Origin: Lepisosteus oculatus
Lineage: Eukaryota > Chordata > Actinopteri > Semionotiformes > Lepisosteidae
NCBI RefSeq assembly: GCF_040954835.1
Contig: NC_090698.1
Coordinates: 39,857,501 to 39,921,500 of the forward strand
Reading direction: 5' to 3'
Length of the DNA stretch: 64,000 bases
The position numbers and the translations under genes are program-made. Positions 48,001-54,659 of the stretch are shown piece after piece (the first letter of the stretch is position 1; each line of letters begins with the position of its first letter). The notes under the pieces were generated by a model. It searched no databases, was not told the DNA's origin, and saw only the letters and a program-made list of their open reading frames with translations.

Positions 48001-51000
48001 GCTGCTACATAAAGAAACTTAACATATATTCCTAAAGAAACTTGAACCTTGCAAATAATGTATTAAGAGTGTAATGAACTCTCAGCTTATTACAAGGATT
48101 TAATGTTACTTGCAGCAAATAAATTACCAAGCATTAAATAACAATTACTGAGAGGAAATTATTACTTTCAGTGCTTTTGTTGCCCCTTGTTTATTTAAGC
48201 TAAGAGAGTGACTTAGTAACCATTCCTCTGTGCATTCTCCTAACTGAAAGCTTCCCATCTTGTGCTGCACTGTAGCAAATGGAGGGAAGAACTGAACAAA
48301 TTCAGCACTACCATACCAAGAATTAAATCTTTTTTATCTGTCCCTCACACATAAACCAAATAAGATGACAACTTACACTTCAGAACTCAGAAGGCAGACA
48401 ACAGCCACAGCAACACTGTGACAGGCAATGGTTATAATAAAAAGGTTACGAGTTAAAATCAAGACCATTTAGTACCAATCGGAACTTGGGAGTTCAATGT
48501 CATTGCATCTCTGCCTCCATAAGGCTACAAAGAAAAGCCTCTGCTTTGTTCAAGACAGAACAAGTTATTTTCTGACCCACTTTTGCACTTCGCCTTAGCT
48601 TTCGGGTGTCTGTGGAGATTCCAGTCTCTATATGTGGAACCACCCACAAGCAAACATCAGAGACTACATTTTCCCCACTGTCAAAATCGAACACAGCAAG
48701 CATTACCTGCTGCTTTAGAGACTTCCAAATAGCTTAATACTTTACCAATTGATTATTTTATGATGATGCTTCAGGTTGCCACTTGCACCAGTCAACATGA
48801 ACATTTTTTAGATAAACCTTAAAAAACACATTTATAGAATGTATTGATTGTTTTCATACTCCATGATACCAGTACAAATCCAGACTTTTTCTGGACTTTT
48901 TCTTGACTTTCATAGACATGTTTTTTAAGCCCTTAAAATCAGTGAGGCAGTTTTCCAAACTTATATATGACCCCTACAGTAAGCTTTGCTTTAGTTTTGG
49001 ATGTTCCACTTCACCAAGTAAAGGAGAAAATAATCCAAATTTCAGTAATTCAATACTCAAGATAATTAAAAATTGAAATGGCTCAACCACAGGGTTAATA
49101 TATTTTAAATGACAGTTCATGGAACACATTCACAGCAACATTCCCAACACCGCTGTGCTGGTCTTCTGTCCAAAAACCATACAAGAGCTTATATCCTGGT
49201 ATCCTGGAGATAACTGCAGTCAATTTAAAAACAAAAAACAAATTTGGCAACACAGAACACAAAATGAAATAGTCTAGTAGAAATTACAGTGCTTGGGCCT
49301 CCAGTGTGGCTAACCCACTAAAAGCACTCACCAGTCCAAATACAGTATGTGAGCCTGGGTCAGTATATGGCCTCACGAAGGTTTGCAGGCCTGTGGTGCT
49401 GATCAAGCCTTTCCTTAATTTTGACACTGAACCTCTGGTATGGGGCTGTAACCTGTGTGTTAGAGCAGACTGCCTGCACTTCCTCATTCTCCCCTGCCTG
49501 CAGTCATGAGTAACTGCAAGCTGAGACATGAAAAAAAACTGATTGGCTATTCCAAACCAGAGGACAGAGGGGGGTAATAATAACAATTTGCTATTCTCAA
49601 TTAGTTAAAAAACGCTGATAACACATTTAATTTCACATTGTACCTCCTTTGACTGATTAAGCCAGGAACAACCCTCACAGTACACAGTAAGCCAGTAGCC
49701 ATATCACTCTGCAACTTACAACTGGTAACCCACTGAAGTTAAGCAGGTGTGAGCCTGGTCAGTACCTGGATGAGAGACCTCCTGGGAAAAACTAAGGTTG
49801 CTGCTGGAGGAGGTGTTAGTGGGGCCAGCAGGGGGTGCTCACTCTGCGGTCCATTTGGGTCCTAATGCCCCAGCATAGTGATGGGGACACTGTACTGTAT
49901 ACTGTAGCCATTAAAAATCCCAGGGTGTTTCTCGAAAAGAGAAGGGGTGTAACTCTGGCGTCAATCATGTCCTCTTATAATCCCCATCTATGAATTGGGT
50001 TCATTACTCTGCTCTCCTCCCCACTGATAGTTGATGTGTGGTGAGCGTTCTGGCGCACTATGGCTGCCGTCTCATGATCCAGGTGGATGCTGCACATTGG
50101 TGGTAGTGGAGGGGAGTTTCCACTTTGAGTGGAGTGTCCAGAAAAGCGCTATATAAGTGTAAGCAATTATTATTAATTATTAAATAGCAGGATCAATAAA
50201 TAAATTTGATATAATTAAATTTATATTAAATTAAATTTATATTAAATTGTCTTTTTAATATAAAGAAAATTGATTCTTTATTAAATAACTGAGCTACAGT
50301 AGTTAATATTCCCTGAAGGGGAATAGAGGTTATAAGTGAAACCACGTCCATCCGCAGAGGAAAAAAAAACTACCTGGTGCTCAAACAGGTTTTCTTTATC
50401 GAGTGGGTGTAAAAAAAAGTAAAAAAAAAAGTTCTATATTTTTTTCAAAAGGAGAGACTTGAAGCACAATGAAGTTCAAAGCACCCTTTATGTCCCCATA
50501 TACTGTATGGCATGACAATCTCCCCTTTTCTGTCCCAGATAACAAAAACCTTTATCTAGCATTTCTAAATTCCTCTCAATATGCTCAGGGTCGATGTCAT
50601 ACCCTGAATGCACAAGTAAGGAAAAATAAACTCTTTTTAAGAAAACAATGCACCGAGAATGAATTCATTTCCTGCGTTTTCACTGGGCAGACTTTTTGTT
50701 TTTGGCAGCACATCCTTAGAGTCTGAGTTACTGATTAGGCCTAAAAAATGATTAAAAACTTGCAATGTCCCTGCCAACACGAGGACCAGAGTGGATGGGG
50801 AACTCCTCTGTTGAACGTTGCGACTATATTGAGAATTTCTCGAGAACAGAAGAAATGAAACATATACCCTCCAACACAGGTTACATGTTCATAAGACAAA
50901 GATCAGGTACATACACTGCTAATTATTTTCAGTCATTTAGCAGAACTGCAAAGGACACCCAGGACCTTCACAAGTCACATTTTAAAAAATTAAACCATAA

Positions 51001-52399
51001 TATTTCTATCTCAAGTTCTGATTGAACAGGATTATTTACAGATCTCAAACATTCAACTTTCGGGAAATGGAGGTTTTTAATCCCATGACTACAAATACAA
51101 TCTCACCACTCATTAAGAGCCCGTTTTACAGAGCATGCTCTTCAATTGAGTAAAGGGTGCCAGAGTGGAGTAGTGGTTAGGGTTCTTGGTTACTGCCCAG
51201 AACATTTTTGAGCTTCAAACAACTTACCATAAGTAAAATACACTCGATTTCTTTCCTCTATCAATTATATTTACTATTACTGTGTAGGTCAAGTCTTAAA
51301 CACTCTTAACTACTAAATGAACATAATTACATAACATAATAGAATGAATCTACCACACTTTAACAAACCGCAGGAAAGTATCCGACCAAAGCCATGATAA
51401 TCACATTTATGAGAATTCGCGTCCTCTTCTCCTGAACCCTTAAAAGATATGAATAAGAAACTGGTTTATTTCCATGAAGAATCTCTCGACCTACTTCCTT
51501 GAGAAACTTCCTATAGAAATGCTCGAATTCTGTGGAAATATTTTCCCTTAAGGTTAAACAACGTGAAAAATCTCTATACTTGTCCTTGAATAAGTATACA
51601 CTAATTAAGGCTCCGCAACGCACGCAGAACATACAGAAAAACACAGTACAAAAATTCAGTTGCAAAAAAAAGTTTCCTTTTTACATTACGGTTTCACTGT
51701 ACAACTTTACTGTACGTCCGGCTCACAACGAGAGAGACTAGTCAATCCCAAATTAAATACAAATATCACGTTTACACAGCCAGACGCTCAAGTCATCTTT
51801 ACACTATCCAACTTCATGATGACACAGTACAACCTGATTAACATTTTAATATTTAGGTTATGGGGGCATTTAATGTCTACAATTATACAATAATTTCAGT
51901 TTAACCTTACCTAAAAGATCTACAGTTGCGGTCATAAAGAGAGAACAGCACAAGGATAAACTAATTCACATTTTTATAAAAAGTATTAGATTAGGTAGTT
52001 TACAGTACGTATAGCCATGCAGTTTGACAAAAGCCATGTTGTGAGCAAACATCAAAACATGAGGGAAGTAACCTACTCTTGGGTTATTACGGGCGATGTA
52101 TCCCTGAGCTTTATATTTTGAATTTCGATATCGTAACTTTGAGTGCAGGTCTCAGTTTTTCTTAAAAAAACAACTGGCAGATGGTAACTTTATAATGCAG
52201 CCCCGCGCAAAAGTAGAATTTAACTATAATAAAATATCAATAAGACGAACGTTGTCTTATTTTGCCTCCCTTACAATCACATTTACAAATACAATCTAGA
52301 TACACGTATTTTTAAAGAATAAATGCATACCTCCGGGGTGACATATGAAACAAACGAAGGCTTTGAAGATTTTACACCTCCGCTTCCCAAACCCAACAT
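8509..52399 (-). CDS. MTMR12: MTMR12, myotubularin-related protein 12 (inactive phosphatase adaptor), 15 of about 16 exons found
   Basis: The spliced product follows vertebrate MTMR12 from the N-terminal KPSFVSYV motif to the C-terminus. Coding exons (minus strand, in gene order) are 52331-52399, 42066-42123, 41632-41771, 38151-38223, 37401-37537, 37142-37235, 35272-35395, 34327-34402, 33357-33463, [one missing], 19570-19648, 19377-19447, 18929-19098, 17150-17320, 10454-10612 and 8509-9081. All have AG/GT borders and the codon phases join, except across the missing exon. The placed exons encode about 699 residues; human MTMR12 has about 747, and one exon of roughly 40 codons would close the gap. 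Domain order is PH-GRAM (exons 2-6), inactive myotubularin phosphatase domain (exons 7-14) and C-terminal tail. Family knowledge: the protein has no phosphatase activity and binds MTM1 and MTMR2. MTMR10 is the nearest paralogue; the C-terminal tail and the PH-GRAM motifs fit MTMR12 better. Confidence 0.95.
9082..10453 (-). other. MTMR12: MTMR12 intron between last two exons
   Basis: About 1.4 kb. I recognise no repeat or other gene in it. Confidence 0.7.
10454..10612 (-). CDS. MTMR12: MTMR12 expected exon 15
   Basis: 159 nt, acceptor TTTTGGCAG, donor AAG|GTAAAT, both phase 0. It encodes TVWDWSLQFDCKAQ and NPLYVEKPKQEKASRK (human TVWDWSVQFEPKAQ, NPLYVEKPKLDKGQRK). The first ten residues are poorly conserved, as in other species. 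Confidence 0.94.
11348..11574 (+). repeat. tRNA-headed SINE, family B
   Basis: It runs from GGGGCAGTGCGGTGACTCTG through GGGCCCCTGAGCAAGGCCC to the tail CCAATAAAGTGATCTTATC. It is the plus-strand counterpart of the copies at 4,924 and 24,192. Confidence 0.82.
12789..12860. repeat. Two adjacent perfect palindromes
   Basis: 12,789-12,809 is AAGGTGTTTT, one base, then AAAACACCTT. 12,827-12,860 is TTGACAGAAATTCAA, a 4-base loop, then TTGAATTTCTGTCAA. Both are perfect inverted repeats and together could form two neighbouring hairpins. Confidence 0.9.
13282..13494. repeat. Tc1 left terminal inverted repeat
   Basis: 213 bp. The outer repeat begins CAGTGCCTTGCGAAAG, and the inner direct repeat GTGCAAAATTATTCGGCCCC lies at the inner edge. 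It pairs with 14,699-14,911. Confidence 0.95.
13501..14520 (-). CDS. Tc1 family transposase, full length (339 aa)
   Basis: A DDE/D transposase that cuts and pastes its own element at TA sites in the nucleus. The frame is uninterrupted. Residues 1-110 form the paired-like DNA-binding region: two helix-turn-helix units separated by a GRPSK AT-hook-like motif near residues 58-62. The catalytic triad is D152 in LWSDETKIELFGHN, D243 in FQQDNDPKHTA and E278 in SPDLNPIENLW. The 34 residues between the last two give the DD34E signature of Tc1. The end GGSTKY is the normal family C-terminus, and about 340 residues is the normal length. The MKTK start lies about 180 bp inside the right arm. Nothing looks broken; activity is inferred and not shown. 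Confidence 0.97.
   Translation of the reverse strand: MKTKEHTRQVRNTVVEKFKAGFGYKKISQASNIPRSTVQAIILKWKEYQTTANLPRPGRPSKLSAQTRRRLIRDAAKRPMITLDELQRTTAEVGESVHRTTISLTLHKSGLYGRVARRKPFLKDIPKKSRLKFATSHLGDTPNMWKKVLWSDETKIELFGHNAKRYVWRKSNTAHHPQHTIPTVKHGGGSIMVWACFSSAGTGKMVKIEGKMDAAKYRTILDENLLESAKDLKLGRRFIFQQDNDPKHTAKSTKEWFTNKRIQVFEWPSQSPDLNPIENLWKELKTAVHKRSPSNLTELELFCKEEWARFSVSRCAKLIETYPKRLAAVIAAKGGSTKY
14699..14911. repeat. Tc1 right terminal inverted repeat
   Basis: 213 bp, the reverse complement of the left arm apart from two substitutions (in the A/T-rich run and in the ACCAA[A/C]AAGTGGG stretch). Confidence 0.95.
17150..17320 (-). CDS. MTMR12: MTMR12 expected exon 14
   Basis: 171 nt encoding SPVFLLFLECVWQLLQQH, FSETYLTVLSDS and FSTFLFNS, the C-terminal part of the myotubularin fold. 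The donor is AAG|GTAAGA. Two in-frame acceptors lie six bases apart: CTTTTCAG (exon would start 17,326) and TCACAG (start 17,320). I use the latter because the paralogue MTMR10 reads KESPLFLL at this point. Confidence 0.94.
17321..18928 (-). other. MTMR12: MTMR12 intron 13 (expected numbering)
   Basis: About 1.6 kb. It contains the hAT-like MITE at 18,466-18,784; the rest is unrecognised AT-rich sequence. Confidence 0.65.
18466..18784. mobile_element. hAT-like MITE
   Basis: The left end reads GGGGTTTCCCCACTCCTGG and TCCTGGAGGATCAC. The right end reads GGGCCTCCAAGGACTGTGAT and then GGGAACCCCTG. The imperfect terminal inverted repeats (CAGGGGTTCCC type) and the 'tcctggtcctggag' phrase match a common non-autonomous fish repeat. 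No coding sequence is present. Confidence 0.65.
18929..19098 (-). CDS. MTMR12: MTMR12 expected exon 13 (degenerate active-site loop)
   Basis: 170 nt, acceptor CTGCTGCAG, donor GAG|GTACGT. It encodes EEDGSDLSCIITSLVQLMMD and then GFQSLVQKEWV and FLDRCNHL. In active myotubularins this loop reads CSDGWDRT; here it is EEDGSDLS, so the catalytic Cys becomes Glu and the Arg becomes Leu. That agrees with the pseudophosphatase status of MTMR12. Confidence 0.96.
19377..19447 (-). CDS. MTMR12: MTMR12 expected exon 12
   Basis: 71 nt, acceptor GATTGCAG, donor ATGG|GTAAGTG. It encodes QCLTKAVEIVECLEKENTNV ending LMM (human RCLKKAIEITECMEAQNMNV, LLL). It leads straight into the degenerate active-site loop. 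Confidence 0.93.
19570..19648 (-). CDS. MTMR12: MTMR12 exon after the missing one (expected exon 11)
   Basis: 79 nt, acceptor TTTTTTATACAG, donor CAG|GTTAGT. It encodes NITEFWMSDMKWLSSLENSG and then WLDHIR, matching human STEFWDTDIKWFSLLESSS and WLDIIR. The first two bases complete an Asp codon begun in the unlocated upstream exon. Confidence 0.94.
23725..24115 (+). mobile_element. LINE 3' end fragment
   Basis: A short frame encodes YRLRNSFYLQAIRLLNNH, the C-terminal end typical of a non-LTR retrotransposon ORF2. A 3' UTR with TTTTTGTGA-like short tandem repeats follows (about 23,940-24,010), then the tail AATAAACTTTGATTTGATTT. The family is CR1/L2-like by this ending; the exact clade is unclear. 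Confidence 0.65.
24192..24466 (-). repeat. tRNA-headed SINE, family B
   Basis: On the minus strand it has the GTGGCTCTGTGGCTAAGG head, GGGCCCCTGAGCAAGGCCC and the CCAATAAAGTGATCTTATC-type tail. It is the best preserved of the three copies. Confidence 0.82.
25018..25278 (-). repeat. 5S-SINE (SINE3-like), 5'-truncated
   Basis: It contains the tail module ATAGCACTTTTCTGGACACT and the CCACCACCACCAATGTGCAG phrase next to an AAT run. It stops before the 5S-derived head, as expected for incomplete reverse transcription. Confidence 0.85.
26795..26922 (-). repeat. 5S-SINE tail fragment
   Basis: Only the 3' module is present: an AAT-rich run, CACTTATATAGCGCTTTTAT, and the CCACCACCAATGTGCAGC phrase. 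It is strongly 5'-truncated. Confidence 0.85.
27966..28150 (+). repeat. tRNA-Lys-derived SINE or tRNA pseudogene with CAT anticodon
   Basis: 27,970-28,045 resembles tRNA-Lys(CTT) throughout: TAGCTC, GGTAGAGCATGAGACTC, TAATCTCA and GTGGGTTC. Three features argue against a working tRNA. The anticodon position reads CAT, the acceptor stem has extra bases and mismatches, and the B box reads GGTTCATGTCC. Sequence with GATGTTGCTGCCCCTACATG follows, and the end is an (ATCC)n run (about 28,137-28,150), which fits a SINE. Confidence 0.6.
28317..28588 (-). repeat. Family A dispersed repeat, partial
   Basis: The minus strand reads GGTGGCACAGTCAAACAATG, GGGTTCAATTCC, GTGCTGTCTGCACGGAATTT and a TGATGGACTAGTGTCCC end. 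The last third of the family consensus is missing. Confidence 0.8.
30637..32124 (-). mobile_element. Tc1-like transposon, complete ends, dead transposase
   Basis: The ends CAGTGGCTATTAAAAGTATT and its inverted counterpart (CAGTGGCTATAAAAAATATT) are flanked by TA. The minus strand contains recognisable pieces of transposase. LWKELKTAVH-like and SPSNLTELE-like motifs lie in the short frame at 30,746-30,961, and the rest is scattered through frameshifts and stops. It belongs to a different subfamily from the intact copy at 13,282 and is much older. Confidence 0.88.
32380..32500 (-). mobile_element. Possible Penelope-like element tail with hammerhead-like relic
   Basis: The minus strand reads GAAGAAGGCTCCACAGACGA, AAGGTTGTGTTTC and then CATGGAATAAACCT. 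It resembles the fish repeat ending GAAGAAGGCTCCACAGCCGA AACG, which I associate with Penelope-like elements. In the consensus, CTGAAGA, a short stem II and GAAA look like a hammerhead core; here the core is mutated. No coding part is present. Confidence 0.45.
33357..33463 (-). CDS. MTMR12: MTMR12 exon 9
   Basis: 107 nt, acceptor TTTGCAG, donor AAAG|GTTAGT. It encodes IWCWSHHSGCALFKMASLP and then QDD, a hallmark MTMR12 segment (human IWCWSCHNGSALLKMSALP). It ends in phase 2, so the next exon must supply one base to finish an Arg or Ser codon. Confidence 0.94.
33590..33846 (-). repeat. Family A dispersed repeat, partial
   Basis: The minus strand starts GGTGGTATGGTGGCGCAGTG, keeps TTAGCATTGCTGCCTTGCAG, and ends GGATAGGCTCTGGC-like plus AAATGAATGGATCC. 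The middle portion is shortened. Confidence 0.8.
34327..34402 (-). CDS. MTMR12: MTMR12 exon 8
   Basis: 76 nt, acceptor CTGTTCCATAG, donor CCA|GTACGT. It encodes LPQFFIVPSAVSEEDIV and ends GKGIP, matching human LPAYFVVPTPLPEENVQ and GHGIP. Confidence 0.92.
34779..35107 (+). repeat. Family A dispersed repeat
   Basis: It runs from CAGTGGTTAGCATTGAGTCC through GGCATCCTGTCCAGGGTGTA to AGAAGCAATTAGAAAATCAA. It is a diverged copy lying in the MTMR12 intron between exons 6 and 8. Confidence 0.75.
35272..35395 (-). CDS. MTMR12: MTMR12 exon 7
   Basis: 124 nt, acceptor TTTTCTAG, donor AA|GTATGT. It encodes IMFESKDEWEMEMKRTKGN and then NENYSISEK, corresponding to human VMFDTLKDWCWELERTKGN and NEGYKVCER. 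This begins the inactive phosphatase domain. Confidence 0.92.
35925..36010 (-). mobile_element. Tc1/mariner transposase fragment
   Basis: The minus strand encodes YSPDLNPLNICGM, matching the third catalytic motif SPDLNPIEHLW of Tc1-type transposases, with the Glu itself lost. Flanking DNA (35,870-36,230) may belong to the same dead element. Confidence 0.55.
36284..36519 (-). repeat. LTR copy 1 of the miniature LTR element
   Basis: 236 bp, ends TGTAACGC and GCGTTACA. It contains a palindromic CRE, TGACGTCA, at 36,459-36,466. On the minus strand it has TAGCTCACGGGG and GGTTCGAGCC, resembling pol III A and B boxes. Confidence 0.8.
36581..36816 (-). repeat. LTR copy 2 of the miniature LTR element
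   Basis: 236 bp, three substitutions from copy 1. The CRE at 36,756-36,763 and the A/B-box-like segments are unchanged. Confidence 0.8.
37142..37235 (-). CDS. MTMR12: MTMR12 exon 6
   Basis: 94 nt, acceptor TTTTAG, donor CAG|GTAAGAAG. It encodes IFQGIVHHSLEPKSLKC and FAFSY, matching human IVSGIIHHTQAPKLLKR and FLFSY at the junction of the GRAM and phosphatase-like domains. Confidence 0.92.
37401..37537 (-). CDS. MTMR12: MTMR12 exon 5 (PH-GRAM)
   Basis: 137 nt, acceptor TTTTTTCAG, donor AAG|GTATTT. It encodes NDEKKKLVIGG and YCKDLRVFQFCLTYAKEEE, near-identical in pattern to the human protein (DEKKKTLFG, HCKDLRVFQFCLRYTKEEE). Confidence 0.95.
38151..38223 (-). CDS. MTMR12: MTMR12 exon 4 (PH-GRAM)
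   Basis: 73 nt encoding FKNKLYGEND followed by TCVDQIYG, the conserved central GRAM segment. Two acceptors six bases apart keep frame (TTTTCTAG, then CCTCAG). The first has the better pyrimidine tract and is used here; the second would drop Pro-Gln. The donor GAG|GTCTGT is weaker than average. Confidence 0.92.
41225..41425 (-). repeat. tRNA-headed SINE, family C
   Basis: The minus strand reads ACTTGAGTGGCTCAACCAGC (A box-like), AAGTTTGAGCCTGAGTCATG (degenerate B box) and then CACTAGCTGACTGTGACTGG. This matches a tRNA-derived SINE common in fishes, here diverged. Confidence 0.6.
41632..41771 (-). CDS. MTMR12: MTMR12 exon 3 (PH-GRAM)
   Basis: 140 nt, acceptor CTTGCAG, donor ATG|GTAAGTA. It encodes the first GRAM strands, with motifs GEVVFCSATHVLKYTQ and GVYGTLVCTNFKISFV. 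These align closely to human MTMR12 (LKYVQ, GVYGRLVCTDFKIAF). Confidence 0.95.
42066..42123 (-). CDS. MTMR12: MTMR12 exon 2
   Basis: 58 nt, acceptor TTTTCTAG, donor G|GTAAAT. It encodes a charged Glu/Lys/Arg-rich linker ending in LLPG, the entry into the PH-GRAM domain. It starts in phase 0 and ends after one base of a Gly codon. Intron 1 upstream is about 10.2 kb, the second longest in the gene after the span holding the missing exon. Confidence 0.88.
42640..43155 (+). repeat. 5S-SINE (SINE3-like), slightly 5'-truncated
   Basis: It starts inside the 5S-derived head at TAAGCAGGTGTGAGCC, keeps GGTACCTGGA and AGACCTCCTGGG from the 5S C box, and runs to the tail AAGCACTATATAAGTGTAAG plus ATT units. 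It lies between MTMR12 exons 1 and 2. Confidence 0.88.
46245..46455. repeat. Intron 1 direct duplication, copy 1
   Basis: 211 bp from GAGAAGTTGGGAAAGGCTTG to GGCCAATAC, repeated at 47,549-47,763 with roughly 90% identity by eye. The minus strand holds an acceptor-like CTCTAG followed by a 19-codon frame (46,317-46,376). Confidence 0.9.
47549..47763. repeat. Intron 1 direct duplication, copy 2
   Basis: 215 bp, the partner of 46,245-46,455, about 1.3 kb away in the same orientation. The exon-like frame on the minus strand (47,610-47,684) stays open and is five codons longer than in copy 1. Confidence 0.9.
49693..50180 (+). repeat. 5S-SINE (SINE3-like), full length
   Basis: The head GCCATATCACTCTGCAACTT, then GAAGTTAAGCAGGTGTGAGC and AGTACCTGGATGAGAGACC, matches the 5S rRNA A box, intermediate element and C box. 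The body and the tail AAGCGCTATATAAGTGTAAG plus ATT units follow. There is a small internal deletion around 49,900-49,960. Confidence 0.92.
52331..52399 (-). CDS. MTMR12: MTMR12 exon 1 (start codon)
   Basis: This exon encodes 23 residues beginning MLGLGSGG and containing KPSFVSYV, the conserved MTMR12 N-terminus. I chose this ATG (52,397-52,399) because the next upstream in-frame ATG would add 27 residues unlike the family. The donor is GAG|GTATGC, phase 0. Confidence 0.9.
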
Positions 52400-52760
52400 G
52401 TTGATAACTTTGAGGAAATCTGTTCTCTTCAGCCAGGTGTAACCCTGGCCAAACACAGGAATAACCTGTACCGTGCTCAAACCGCGCCCCTCCAGCTGTC
52501 ACATTGGCTGCCTCGCTTGAGAGAACACTCCATTTTGCCATAGGGGCCACACTAGGTCGCGTACAGCTATTGGGTAGAAAAAGCGTCAATTATTTCAGCT
52601 GGACAGCCCCTTCTGTGCAGAAAACTTCCTTTTTTCCATATAGGGCGAACCTACTGTTACAATTGTTCTAATCGCAGAATTGCTTTTGTATCACTCACTC
52701 TGCTACGTAATCTTTCATTTTCCTTCGCTAGATAGGTAGCATTCCTCCTCCTCTGTTCTC
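52400..52760 (-). promoter_or_regulatory. Probable MTMR12 5' UTR and promoter region
   Basis: The sequence just upstream of the start codon is richer in CpG than the surrounding AT-rich DNA. I see no TATA box at a convincing position and cannot place the transcription start. The assignment rests on position alone. Confidence 0.35.
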
Positions 52761-53649
52761 GAAAGGGCTATTACGTTGAGAATCTGCGCTGGGGAATATC
52801 AACAGACAAAACGCCCTAAAGCGGTCTCAAGTAAATTCGGAGAAACAGTTGTGCCAAACCGGACGAGTAGCTCAAGACTCAAAAACAGCTTATGTCTGAC
52901 AAGTTTTTCGCCAGAGTTTACATTTCATTATAAAGAAGGACTCAGGGATAAATGTAGTTTTATACTTAAACAAGTAAAAATAATTTAAAAATTCCTTTCG
53001 CATCCGGTGAACGGTATGTAAAGTACCATTTCAGGAATTTATATTTCCTCTAAGTGCAAAAGGAGCTGATAAGCACATATTATCACGGCGACATTTCTTG
53101 CCATTTATGCGGAATGTAATTAACAAAATGTATTTCCAATATAATACATTAAAATGGAAAATAAAAGAACGTTAATAAACATGGTTACAATATTTGGTAT
53201 ATTTCATAACTTTAGCTGTATGTCTATTTTAAAAACATTATTTTTGTCTTAGACTTGGTGATGTGTTTTTTAAAGTATTGCATTGTTAAAAAATGTGGAA
53301 ACAAAAATCCTAGGGCTGTAGACTTTTCGTTTCTGAAAATAACCAATTAAATCATATATTTAAAAACAAACATCTGAAAATTTGTTTGCAAAAAAGTGGA
53401 GGCCAGACAGTGCACTTACATCATTCTTACAAAATATAAGGTGATGTAAGGTAAATTAGAGGCCCATTCTTTCATTCTAAGGTGAACTATCTATATACAA
53501 GTATGTTTTAATGGCAGATAAGCATATCTCAAAGGTTACTGTTGTTTTTTTTGTTTTCTCTGAGTTCAAGTAGTCCTAGAAACCTTGTTAAAAACACTGC
53601 AATATTTTCAAATCTCCATTCTCTGTCTATTGTAAAATTTAATTTAGCA

Positions 53650-53785
53650 TAAGGAATTCTCTGTGATGGACTGGCAACACGTCTGGGGCGTAAATCTTCT
53701 TACGCCTGTTGCTTGCTGGGATAGGACCTGACTCCCGCGCAACCCTGTACTGGATGGAAGTGGTTTGAAAATAGGAGGATGGGTC
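53650..53785 (+). repeat. Family A dispersed repeat, 3' fragment
   Basis: Only the last third remains: TGTGATGGACTGGCAACACG, TTGCTTGCTGGGATAGGACC, and a TGGATGGAAGTGGTTTGAAA end. Confidence 0.7.
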
Positions 53786-53875
53786 AGGAATTCCTGTGAG
53801 GTAAGGGTCCAATTATTATGTCCCAAAATGAATTAAATATATGAACTTGAATACAGATTGTTACTTTCTTCTTGA

Positions 53876-54150
53876 TATAATAATAATAATAATAATTAAT
53901 AATAATATAAACTTTATTTTATATAGTGCCTTTAAAGGTGGCTTCTCAAAGTGATTTACAGGATGACAAGAACAATAAATAAGAAGAATACACAAGATAA
54001 AACACAATTACTATATATAGAGGAGACTGTGGATGGTGGTACTAAGAAAAGCAGAGGGGTGAAGAATGGAACCAGTTAAGGCAAGTAAAGGCTTTTCTGA
54101 AGAAGAGGGTTTTGAGTCTGGATTTGAAGGAGTTTAGAGAATGTGGCATA
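53876..54150 (-). mobile_element. L2-like LINE tail fragment
   Basis: The minus strand ends with a module like AGGCACTATATAAAATAAAG followed by an ATT run, the same kind of tail as the LINE at 330-1,075. Upstream is a decayed segment reading GAGTCTGGATTTGAAGGAGT on the plus strand. No intact frame. Confidence 0.5.
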
Positions 54151-54659
54151 ACAGGAGATATGCCTTTATTACATATAAGGCCTCTAGAAACTCTCCAGCT
54201 CTCTTTTAATCGTGCATGTAATTATGTGGCTGTTTATTGTTTATCTGTTAACGTGGAGTTAATTTATCTTATTGATTTACCAGCCCTTAGTTTGGTTTCT
54301 GGATTGATCAGAAGCTTCCCCAGCACCTGTCCCAGATGAGTTGGATAAAAATGTGTACAAGAATGTACTTTATGATATTGATTTGGCTATATCATACTCT
54401 CAAGGTCATTAGTGCATAGGGAAGTTTAAAAAAATAAGGTCATAAGGCTGCCTTAAAAGCTTCAGGATGTCCAGAATTATGCAGCTTGTGTACTGAATAC
54501 TTTGTATCACTAAGTAACTCCTATACTAAATAAATTGCTTACATATAAAGCATAATCACTCAATAAATCAGACAAGAAAGTCAAAAGCGTAACTTTTGTG
54601 TTTCTTTCATGCTTATAGTTCAACTCCTAATCTGAAATTTGCTGATTCAGGTTTTCTAA

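Larger units (their letters stand above)
42124..52330 (-). other. MTMR12: MTMR12 intron 1
   Basis: About 10.2 kb, holding two 5S-SINEs and the duplicated exon-like module (46,245-46,455 and 47,549-47,763). A shorter echo occurs as TTTCAGTGCTTT[AT]TTGCCC at about 47,863 and 48,168. The stretches 43,200-46,200, 48,220-49,690 and 50,200-52,300 show nothing I recognise. Confidence 0.65.
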
